A stretch of DNA of 10,775 bases. Source: Alphaproteobacteria bacterium. Lineage in GTDB: Bacteria; Pseudomonadota; Alphaproteobacteria; JAEULC01. The stretch covers positions 1 to 10,775 of the forward strand of contig JADZDN010000332.1 in NCBI GenBank assembly GCA_020851015.1, read 5' to 3'. The position numbers and the translations under genes are program-made. The notes below the pieces were generated by a model that made no database searches, was not told where the DNA came from, and saw nothing but the letters and a program-made list of their open reading frames with translations. This document shows positions 1 through 6,054 of this stretch, piece by piece (position 1 is the stretch's first letter; the number at the start of each line of letters is the position of its first letter).

Positions 1-296
1 GACAGGCGCCAGCGGTCGGGCACCGGGATGAACTCGCGCGGCAGGTTGGGCGGCGCCGGCGGAATGGCGCCGGGGTTGTCCGTGGGCGTCGGCTGCTGCG
101 CGTCGCGCGGCGCGCGGCCGGGCACGGCGCGGCGCTGCGCCTCGGATTCCGACAGCAGCACTTCCTCGCCGTCGTTGGCGGCCTGGTTGATCTGCTCCTT
201 GCCGGCCCAGGCGGGGCCGCAGCCGAACAGCCATGGCAGCGACATCAGCGCCGTGGCGCCGAGGAGTCCGAGCAGGCGGGCGTGACGCGTCGTCAT
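1..296 (-). CDS. Exported protein of unknown function, N-terminal part only
   Basis: This gene starts with ATG at 296 and runs off the left edge, so only about 98 residues are visible. The N-terminus looks like a Sec signal peptide: Arg/His-rich residues 1-7, then a hydrophobic stretch (LLGLLGATALMSLPWLFG) and a likely signal peptidase I site after AWA. A Cys follows LFG, but Phe at the -2 position makes a lipobox unlikely. After the signal comes a low-complexity acidic, Gln- and Pro-rich linker, then the segment PREFIPVPDRWRL. I have a weak memory of this PVPDRW motif at the start of large exported proteins of unknown function, possibly outer-membrane barrels; that is not shown here. It begins one base after the stop of the upstream gene (TGA-C-ATG), so the two are probably co-transcribed and translationally coupled. 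The preceding GGGGCAAG may serve as a ribosome binding site. It is a real gene with high likelihood; its function is not recognisable from this fragment. Confidence 0.75.
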   Translation of the reverse strand, partial: MTTRHARLLGLLGATALMSLPWLFGCGPAWAGKEQINQAANDGEEVLLSESEAQRRAVPGRAPRDAQQPTPTDNPGAIPPAPPNLPREFIPVPDRWRL

Positions 297-297
297 G

Positions 298-2340
298 TCA
301 CTTGCCCCGGCAGATGTTCTGGTCGCTGCCGCCGGCGCGCGGCTGGAACGGGCAGGACACGTAACGCAGCCGCGCGCCCAGCGGCGACAGCTGGTCGTCG
401 CGGATCGCAATCGGTGCGTTCTGCACGCCGGTGCCCAGCGCGAGGCCGGCCAGGTGGGCACCCAGGAAGCTGATCGAATCGTCCTGGTCGATGCCGTCGC
501 CGGAGACACCGATGCCGCCGACCAGTACCCCGTTGCGGTAGAGCGGGAACCCGCCGGCGAAGGGCTGCATGCCGTTGGCGAGCTGCCTGGTGGTGCCGAC
601 CGGCGCGGTCACTGGCAGGAACGAGCACTGCTGCGCGGTCTCCAGCGCCGCGTTGCCGGTGTTGAGGAAGATCAGGTGCTGGGCGATGTTGTCGAGCACG
701 AGGTCGAGCTGCAGGCCGACGTTGAACGGGCTCCACTTGTTGTAGAGGATGCTGAGCGGCCCGTTGGGGGTGCCGTCGACGCCGTCGGGGTAGAACGGCC
801 GGTCGAGGTTGCCGATGCCGCGCGTGCTGTAGGCGATGCCGTCGGTCAGGGCCGAGCCGGACACGAAATTCTGGAACAGCGTGACGTAGCTGGAGATGAA
901 GACGCCCAGCGCGTTGTTGCCCACGGGCTGGCCCAGCAGCGAGGCGACCGGCGAGTTGTAGGCGCGGAGCAGCGCGCCGGCGTTGGCACGGCTGAAGAAC
1001 ATCGCCGTGCGCGCCTTCTGCAGCGACACGTCGGTCCCGAAGATCGGCGCGTCGGGCGTGCGCGCGACGCCCAGCACGATGCCGTTCGAATCGACGACCG
1101 ACACCGTCACCTGGATGAAGCTGTTGAGCGGCTGGCGGATCTGGGCGCGGCCGGCGAAGGCGGTCTTCAGCGCGTTCTGCAGCAGGGTCGCGACCTCGTT
1201 GGCGGTCAGCGCCGTGCCCGCCCCCTCGCTGCCGGCGATCGGCGGGAATCGGTTGTTGTTGACGTTGGCGGGGTCGCGCAGCACGAAGGCCGGACCGAAC
1301 TGCGACACCACGCCGGTGGCGTCGGGCGCATAGCCGGAGGCCGGCTGGCCATAGATCGTGCCGTCGCGCAGCACGGGCGCCGGGGCGATGACGCCGGCGG
1401 TCGAGAAGTAGTTGCGCACGCCCACGCGGTTGCCCTGCACCCCGTCGATGGCGGCGAAGGCGGGCGCGGCGGCGGGGTTGGAGAACAGCGGGTTGTTGCG
1501 GTCGCTGCGGTCGCGGTCGACGAAGCGCAGCGTCTTGCCGCCCACGGTGATGCGGTTGGCGCGGATGTTGGCCGGCGCCTCGAACCCGAACGACCCGGCC
1601 ACCGCGATCAGCTCGTCGTCCGAGGTGTCGATGTCGGTGATGTTGCGGTCGATCGAATAGATGCCGTCGGATTCGACGCCGATCGCGCCCACCACGAAGC
1701 CGCTCTTGTACAGCGGCAGGCCGCCCGGATCGCCCGACAGGCCGAGCGGCGAGCGCTTCGGCCCCGGCGTGCCCTGCGGCTCGCGCAGGGACAGGTCGGA
1801 ACAGGGCAGCGAGCTGAACTGCACGCCGAACAGCGGACCGCCGGGCGCGCGGAACTCCAGCGGATTGAAGTTCTCCTGGATGATCTGGCTGGCGGTGCGG
1901 GTCGAGAAGGCGTTGCCCGAGGAAGAGAGATACGCGCCGGTGACGGCCTTGGCGATGGCCGCCAGATCGGTCGTCGGCGGCCCGTTGAGCGGATTGAGGA
2001 TCTGCTCGACACTCTCCAGCCCGTTGCCGGCGGCGATGCCGCGGTTGGTCGTGATCCTGAGGGCGACCGGCGCGCCGTTCATGCGGAAGACGCCCAGCAC
2101 GTTGCCGACGCGGTCGGTCACCGCGATCGTCGCCGGCCGGTTGCGGGCCTGGGCCTCCAGCACCGCCTGGCTGATGATCTGCCCAACCTCGGCGGCGCTC
2201 AGCGCCACCGGCGGTATCTGGGTGACGTTGCCCTGCGCGCGCGCCGAAGCGGACATGGCGAGGCCGAGGCCAAGCCCGACCAGCGCCACCAGCGCCAGCC
2301 GACCTGCCCTGCAAACCGCGCGGTGCAATCCCCTCGGCAC
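298..2340 (-). CDS. Secreted protein with two GlcG/HbpS-like (DUF336) domains
   Basis: A 680-residue protein starting with GTG at 2340. That start has a ribosome binding site (AGGGGGA, nine bases upstream), follows the previous stop by 14 bases and gives a clean signal peptide: Arg-rich residues 3-14, hydrophobic core about 15-29, probable cleavage near SARA at 34-35. The frame stays open up to 2763, but that stretch overlaps the upstream gene and adds no export signal. The mature protein repeats one plan twice. Domain 1 (about 46-275) has a VTDRVGNVLGVFRM strand pair and GGLPLYKSGFVVGAIGVESDG near 207-226. Domain 2 (about 376-660) has VVDSNGIVLGVART and GGFPLYRNGVLVGGIGVSGDG near 596-616. 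These match the GlcG/HbpS family, of which some members bind haem or corrinoid. Each copy carries large insertions, so it is far longer than the usual single domain of about 140 residues. Four Cys (180, 572, 663, 677) could form disulfides. Haem binding is inferred, not shown. Confidence 0.85.
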   Translation of the reverse strand: MPRGLHRAVCRAGRLALVALVGLGLGLAMSASARAQGNVTQIPPVALSAAEVGQIISQAVLEAQARNRPATIAVTDRVGNVLGVFRMNGAPVALRITTNRGIAAGNGLESVEQILNPLNGPPTTDLAAIAKAVTGAYLSSSGNAFSTRTASQIIQENFNPLEFRAPGGPLFGVQFSSLPCSDLSLREPQGTPGPKRSPLGLSGDPGGLPLYKSGFVVGAIGVESDGIYSIDRNITDIDTSDDELIAVAGSFGFEAPANIRANRITVGGKTLRFVDRDRSDRNNPLFSNPAAAPAFAAIDGVQGNRVGVRNYFSTAGVIAPAPVLRDGTIYGQPASGYAPDATGVVSQFGPAFVLRDPANVNNNRFPPIAGSEGAGTALTANEVATLLQNALKTAFAGRAQIRQPLNSFIQVTVSVVDSNGIVLGVARTPDAPIFGTDVSLQKARTAMFFSRANAGALLRAYNSPVASLLGQPVGNNALGVFISSYVTLFQNFVSGSALTDGIAYSTRGIGNLDRPFYPDGVDGTPNGPLSILYNKWSPFNVGLQLDLVLDNIAQHLIFLNTGNAALETAQQCSFLPVTAPVGTTRQLANGMQPFAGGFPLYRNGVLVGGIGVSGDGIDQDDSISFLGAHLAGLALGTGVQNAPIAIRDDQLSPLGARLRYVSCPFQPRAGGSDQNICRGK

Positions 2341-2349
2341 TGCCTGTGG

Positions 2350-2356
2350 TCCCCCT
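2350..2356 (-). promoter_or_regulatory. Ribosome binding site that sets the GTG start at 2340
   Basis: The minus strand reads AGGGGGA, then nine bases, then GTG. The site overlaps the stop codon of the upstream gene, which fits translational coupling. It favours GTG at 2340 over the far upstream in-frame start at 2763 and over the internal ATG that lies at the end of the hydrophobic core of the signal peptide. Confidence 0.6.
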
Positions 2357-2852
2357 ATTTCGCCCGGATCTCGAAGCTGCCGAACTTGATCCCGGCAGCG
2401 GTGCGATAGCCGATCGACACGGTGATCGGCAGCGCCGCGGCCGCGAAATCCTCCTTCGCCAGCTTGAACTCGAGCGTTCCCGCCTTCGCGGTGAAGCCGG
2501 CATCGCTCAAGTCGTCCTCGCGGCCCGTCCACGGCAGCCAGTATCCCTGGCGCGTGCGGACCAGCGTCTCGCCGCTGCGCGCGGAGGCCGTGACATAGGT
2601 CGCCAAGGGCTGGTCGCCGTTCAGTTCGACCGTGCGGCGGATGTCGATCGTCGCGCCGGGCTGGATCACGACCGGGGCAAGGGCGATGCCGCCCACCGCC
2701 AGCTTGTCGCCGGCCAGCGCGCCTGTCGCGGCAAAGCCCGGCAGGCACCCGAGCGCAAGACACGCCACCGCCGCGGCACCACGAAACCGTGGCGCTCGGG
2801 CGAGGGACGCTTCGCGCGTCGTGGTGGCCTGCCGGTTAATCACCCCTAGCAT
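2355..2852 (-). CDS. Small secreted protein of unknown function
   Basis: A 165-residue protein if translation starts at ATG 2852. The frame stays open to 3008, but the extra 52 residues look like translated non-coding sequence and would bury the signal peptide. From ATG 2852 there is a basic N-region (about residues 8-25), a hydrophobic core (GAAAVACLALGCLPGFAATG) and a likely signal peptidase I site after ALA at about residue 47. The Cys in the core is preceded by A-L-G, not a good lipobox. The mature part of about 118 residues alternates hydrophobic and polar residues and looks rich in beta-strands; examples are PGATIDIRRTVELNG and PITVSIGYRTAAGIKFGSFE. I do not recognise a family. It is the first gene of a tight three-gene set of exported proteins (14 bases to the next gene), so it may be a small periplasmic partner of the GlcG/HbpS-like protein. 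A ribosome binding site is weak (GGGGC close to the ATG). Confidence 0.7.
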   Translation of the reverse strand: MLGVINRQATTTREASLARAPRFRGAAAVACLALGCLPGFAATGALAGDKLAVGGIALAPVVIQPGATIDIRRTVELNGDQPLATYVTASARSGETLVRTRQGYWLPWTGREDDLSDAGFTAKAGTLEFKLAKEDFAAAALPITVSIGYRTAAGIKFGSFEIRAK

Positions 2853-2908
2853 CGTGCCCCAACATTGGTCGCTTGCCACGACTCTATGTTCTTGTTTTTG
2901 CCTGCATT

Positions 2909-2938
2909 TGCCTGGATCAACCAACCCCACTCCAGGCA
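2909..2938. repeat. Perfect 8-bp inverted repeat upstream of the secreted-protein operon
   Basis: TGCCTGGA (2909-2916) and TCCAGGCA (2931-2938) are exact reverse complements separated by 14 bases. It lies in the 236-base gap before the gene starting at 2852, just downstream of a possible -10 box on the minus strand. No run of T follows on either strand, so it does not look like an intrinsic terminator. It could be an operator or a hairpin at the 5' end of the transcript. A chance match is possible in GC-rich DNA. Confidence 0.4.
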
Positions 2939-2943
2939 GTGGA

Positions 2944-2973
2944 AGTATAGGCATGCGACAAAACGCGCGGAAA
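2944..2973 (-). promoter_or_regulatory. Possible promoter for the secreted-protein operon (weak)
   Basis: The minus strand has TATACT (2944-2949), five of six matches to a sigma-70 -10 box, in one of the least GC-rich intergenic parts of the window. The best -35 candidate at 18-base spacing is TTTCCG (2968-2973), which matches the consensus poorly. Transcription would begin near 2937, inside the inverted repeat at 2909-2938, and leave a leader of about 85 bases. The evidence is mainly the -10 box and the position. Confidence 0.25.
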
Positions 2974-3034
2974 GCGATTCCCCGGCGCGCCGGCGGACCA
3001 AGCTGCAATTTTGCCCCGCTTGTGGCATTTCGGA

Positions 3035-3074
3035 AACAAGCCTTGAGGCGGAATGGCCGCCCGATCGGCTTGTT
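3035..3074 (-). terminator. Large hairpin after the cytochrome operon, probable terminator
   Basis: Starting 14 bases after the stop of the multihaem cytochrome gene, the minus strand has AACAAGCC paired perfectly with GGCTTGTT as an outer 8-bp stem (3067-3074 with 3035-3042). Nested inside is a second 5-bp stem, GGCGG with CCGCC (57-61 and 47-51 of 30xx), around a 5-base loop. The T-run after it is short (GTTTCC), so it is not a textbook intrinsic terminator. The position suggests it ends transcription of the redox operon or protects its 3' end. Read on the plus strand it is almost symmetrical. Confidence 0.5.
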
Positions 3075-3088
3075 ATTTCAATGGATTG

Positions 3089-5155
3089 CTACTTGCGACC
3101 GGAAGCGCGGATGCCGCTTCGGGATTCCTTCAGCGAGCCGTCGAGCGCCACCCCGCCCGTCCGGTAGTGGCCGGGCACGTTAGGTCCCTCTACTGCTTGG
3201 AGCTCGGGGTGCATCGGGCCTTGAGTCGGGGTGTGGAAATAGTGGCAGGTGCCGCAGGTGCTAGGCAGGCGGTTGTTCGGCTGCACCCAGGCGATCGCCG
3301 AATCGCCGACATGGCATTCACGGCAGTTCTGGACACCCGGCAAGAGGATATCGCCCGATTCGTCGGACCAGGCAGCACCAACCACGTCCTCGGCCAGCCG
3401 ACGCGCCTGTTTCAACCCGTCGACCGGCGGCAGCTTGCCCGTCGCCACGGCGGCGGCCAGATCGCTGGCCGGCCGGGCCAGCGCCGGCGACCATGATGCC
3501 TGTTTCAGCGTTTGTGCGGCGGATTTGAGCCGGCCGAGCGGCGCTTCGTCCGACGGCAGCGCCAGCACGGCGTCGGCAAACGCCGGCAGCGCGTCCTTGA
3601 CCCGCGCCTGCCATTTGCCCGGGTCGGTGACATCCAGTCCATGACAGCGCTGGCAGGTCTCGGTCGCATGCGCGGAATGGCGGAACAGCCCCTTGGGCAT
3701 CCAGCGCTCCGCGACCTGCGGCTTGACGACACCGTATCGCCGGTCGTCGCCCGTGCCGGTCTGGGTCACGGTATGACAGGTGCCGCAAACCGCGCGCGAG
3801 GTGAACACGAACTGCGTCGACTGGCGCGCCTGCTGGTCGGCCCAGGCCAGGGCTTCGCGCTCCTGCGCCTTGGTGATCCGCGTGTTGCCGGGAACGCGGC
3901 GGACCACCTCGGGCGCCGTCGGGTCGGGGAAAGCGCCGCGCAACGCCGCGTCGGCGTAGAACTCGCGGATCATCTTGATCGCGGCCTCGACGTTGCCGTG
4001 CGGCAGCCGGCGGCCGCGCGCGACCGGCTCGAACGCCAGTTCATGGCAGCGCGCGCAGTGCAGCTCTTGCGTCACCGGCGCCATCAGGTAGCCGCCGGGC
4101 GCCATCGAATGGCACGAATCGCAGTCCAGCGGCTCCAGCCCGTCGGGGCCGCGGATCCCGCCCGGCCGCAGGTGCTTGTCGTGGGGGAAGATCAGGCCCG
4201 AATTCTCGCGCGGACGCGGCGTCGCGGCCAGGCTGATCCGCTCGAACCGGCCGGCCAGCGGATCGGCGACGACGGTGGGGCGGAACTCCGGATGGTCCTT
4301 CTGGAAGTCGCTCACCGCTAGGAGCGTGGAGGTCGGGGCGCGCTCGCGGAAGCCGCCGTGGCAGTCCGAGCACAGCTTCTGGTCCGTGCGCGTTATCGCG
4401 CGCGGGCCGTTGTGCTCCTTGTGGCACGACTCGCACAGCACGCCGGTCAGCTCGGCGAACTTGAACTTCTGCGGATCGGCGTGATGCTGGATCGACTCGT
4501 GGCAGGCGCCGCAAGCCTCGTCGCGCACCATCGTGAAGGGCATCTGGTGGCAGCGGTTGCACTGCTGGGCGATCGGCTTGTGCGCGCTGGAGATCTCGCC
4601 CGAGTTCCACATCATGTCCGGGCGCCAGGCGAAATTCTTGTTGGCGTCGGTGTCGGGCTGGCGCGCGGGATTGAAAAACGCCGCCACCGGCCAGACCAGG
4701 AACAGCGCAAGGACGAGGATCGCCAGGCCCCACGACATGCGCCGGCGGTTGAGAAGCGGTCCGCCGAGCTCGAGCCGGCTGCGCGAGAGCAGGCGTTGCA
4801 GATCGTCGCCCATCGCGCGCGCCAACTCGACCGTCACGGCGGCGGCGTGGCCGGGCGGCGGCTCGACCAAGGTCACGTCGTAGGGACCGACGCCGACAAC
4901 GTCGCCGATCTTCAGCACCGAGGTGCCGACGATGCGGCCGTTGACGGTAATGTCGGCGCCGGCGATGCCCTCGGCGAACACGCCGTTGGCGCGAACCTCG
5001 ATCGCGGCCTGGTAAAGCGACACGCGCGGATCGGACAGATAGGCCTCGTTGTCCGCGCTGCGGCCGAAGCGGGCGCGCGACCCCTCGACCACCTGGTCAC
5101 GGTGCACGACGCCGCCGCTCTTCTTGCGGGAGACGAAACGGACGAGGATCGACAC
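3089..5155 (-). CDS. FHA domain / membrane anchor / decahaem cytochrome c fusion
   Basis: A 688-residue protein starting with GTG at 5155. Residues about 20-97 resemble a forkhead-associated (FHA) domain: FGRS at 30-33, SDPRVSLYQ at 41-49, TVNG at 70-73, and a final LKIGDVVGVG strand. A linker ends in NRRR, followed by one hydrophobic helix (about 141-161). By the positive-inside rule the FHA part is cytoplasmic and the rest periplasmic, where c-type haem attachment occurs. The periplasmic part has ten CxxCH motifs, starting at residues 199, 215, 241, 262, 345, 367, 457, 501, 611 and 634. Many other His (for example FPHDKH at 323-328) could be distal ligands. Haem-free stretches lie at about 372-456 and 506-610. 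The first haem group resembles cytochrome c3/NapC-NrfH-type spacing. The gene starts 15 bases after the cytochrome b gene, so the product probably takes electrons from or gives electrons to it. The fusion is unusual; the phospho-binding role of the FHA part is inferred. Confidence 0.9.
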   Translation of the reverse strand: MSILVRFVSRKKSGGVVHRDQVVEGSRARFGRSADNEAYLSDPRVSLYQAAIEVRANGVFAEGIAGADITVNGRIVGTSVLKIGDVVGVGPYDVTLVEPPPGHAAAVTVELARAMGDDLQRLLSRSRLELGGPLLNRRRMSWGLAILVLALFLVWPVAAFFNPARQPDTDANKNFAWRPDMMWNSGEISSAHKPIAQQCNRCHQMPFTMVRDEACGACHESIQHHADPQKFKFAELTGVLCESCHKEHNGPRAITRTDQKLCSDCHGGFRERAPTSTLLAVSDFQKDHPEFRPTVVADPLAGRFERISLAATPRPRENSGLIFPHDKHLRPGGIRGPDGLEPLDCDSCHSMAPGGYLMAPVTQELHCARCHELAFEPVARGRRLPHGNVEAAIKMIREFYADAALRGAFPDPTAPEVVRRVPGNTRITKAQEREALAWADQQARQSTQFVFTSRAVCGTCHTVTQTGTGDDRRYGVVKPQVAERWMPKGLFRHSAHATETCQRCHGLDVTDPGKWQARVKDALPAFADAVLALPSDEAPLGRLKSAAQTLKQASWSPALARPASDLAAAVATGKLPPVDGLKQARRLAEDVVGAAWSDESGDILLPGVQNCRECHVGDSAIAWVQPNNRLPSTCGTCHYFHTPTQGPMHPELQAVEGPNVPGHYRTGGVALDGSLKESRSGIRASGRK

Positions 5156-5163
5156 GGGGGGCG

Positions 5164-5168
5164 TCCCT
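5164..5168 (-). promoter_or_regulatory. Ribosome binding site for the FHA-cytochrome gene
   Basis: AGGGA on the minus strand lies eight bases before the GTG at 5155 and next to the stop codon of the cytochrome b gene. It supports the GTG start and suggests coupling of the two reading frames. Confidence 0.5.
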
Positions 5169-5170
5169 AC

Positions 5171-6004
5171 CTACCAGTAAAAGAACACGGAGAGGACATG
5201 CGCCGTGAGCGACGCCAGCAGGGCGAAGGTCAGCGGCACATGGATGAACAACCACACGTCCATCATCGCCTTGAAGCCCAGGTCGCGGCGCACGCGCTCC
5301 ACCATCTCGACCTTGCGCGCCAGCAACGCGATCAGCGCACGGCCCTTCTCGGCATCGGTTACCGGCAGTCCGAGCGACAGGTCGCCGACGCGCTTCAGCG
5401 CCACGGTCGCGGGGCAGTTCGGATCGCGGCCCGAGAGCTGGCGGCGCGCGGGACCGCCCAGCGCCAGTTGCTCCTGGGCCTTCATCACTTCGCCGTGGAT
5501 GTCGTCGCCCAGGCCGGCGCTGATCTCGCGCGCCTTGACATCCAGCTCGGCGATCTGGGTCAGCAGCTCGCGCTGCGTGGCGCCGCGGCGGTTCTCGGTC
5601 ATCAGCCGCGGATAGCGCAGATAGGCGAACACCCCGAACGCGCCGCTGGCGATGACCACGATCATCAGCACATAGGCCAGCGTGTGGACGTTCCAGCCGA
5701 ACTGGAAGCCGGTATGGAGCGTCGCCACCACGATCAGGCCCAGCCCGAGATAGACATGCGCGGACAGCCAGTCCTCGAGCAGCATCTTGCCCAGGCCGTA
5801 GCGCCGCTTGCGCACGCCGAACCACGCCAGCCAGACAATGAGCCCCAGCCCCAGCGTGCCGAGCGCATAGCCCAGCGCCGTGCCGCCGTTGGGCGGGCCC
5901 ACGGTCGGCTGGTGGACGGCATAGACGATGGCCGTGACGGCGACCATCAGCGCGCTGAGCTTCAGGTACTTGAAGCCCCGAAAGGCCAGGATCGATTCAT
6001 GCAT
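5171..6004 (-). CDS. Five-helix di-haem cytochrome b-type membrane protein
   Basis: A 277-residue integral membrane protein starting with ATG at 6004. Five likely helices are visible at about residues 14-31, 44-63, 80-98, 108-127 and 248-274. Arg/Lys clusters after helix 2 (RKRR, 65-68) and after helix 4 put those loops in the cytoplasm. His are placed as expected for two b haems: H83 and H97 at the two ends of helix 3, H255 and H269 in helix 5. A plausible pairing is H83-H255 on the cytoplasmic side and H97-H269 on the periplasmic side; H107 is a further candidate. Between helices 4 and 5 is an unusual hydrophilic, mostly helical cytoplasmic loop of about 115 residues (131-246), possibly a docking surface. 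It lies 50 bases after the flavo-iron-sulfur gene and 15 bases before the decahaem gene, exactly where a quinone- or haem-mediated membrane link would be needed. It resembles cytochrome b561/ferric reductase-like membrane subunits in general plan; the exact family is not certain. Confidence 0.8.
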   Translation of the reverse strand: MHESILAFRGFKYLKLSALMVAVTAIVYAVHQPTVGPPNGGTALGYALGTLGLGLIVWLAWFGVRKRRYGLGKMLLEDWLSAHVYLGLGLIVVATLHTGFQFGWNVHTLAYVLMIVVIASGAFGVFAYLRYPRLMTENRRGATQRELLTQIAELDVKAREISAGLGDDIHGEVMKAQEQLALGGPARRQLSGRDPNCPATVALKRVGDLSLGLPVTDAEKGRALIALLARKVEMVERVRRDLGFKAMMDVWLFIHVPLTFALLASLTAHVLSVFFYW

Positions 6005-6054
6005 CGCAGTTCACCCGCTTCCCGCTCGTCGTGCTGTTCCGCGCCGCCGGCCGG

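Noticed and set aside
200..296. Lipoprotein signal in the leftmost exported protein (LFGC)
   Set aside because: Phe at the -2 position is unusual for a lipobox and a good signal peptidase I site (AWA) lies just after.
295..2409. Long open frame on the plus strand opposite the GlcG/HbpS-like gene
   Set aside because: Its product is Arg-, Ala- and Gly-rich low-complexity sequence without recognisable motifs, as expected for an antisense frame in GC-rich DNA. The minus strand has clear family motifs and a signal peptide.
293..2503. Second long minus-strand frame overlapping the GlcG/HbpS-like gene
   Set aside because: It is almost entirely Arg/Ala/Pro/Gly and is a frame-shifted shadow of the real gene.
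2341..2763. N-terminal extension of the GlcG/HbpS-like protein
   Set aside because: It would fully overlap the upstream secreted-protein gene and place the signal peptide in the middle of the protein. GTG at 2340 has a proper ribosome binding site.
2853..3008. N-terminal extension of the small secreted protein
   Set aside because: It would bury the signal peptide and covers the gap with the dyad and possible promoter.
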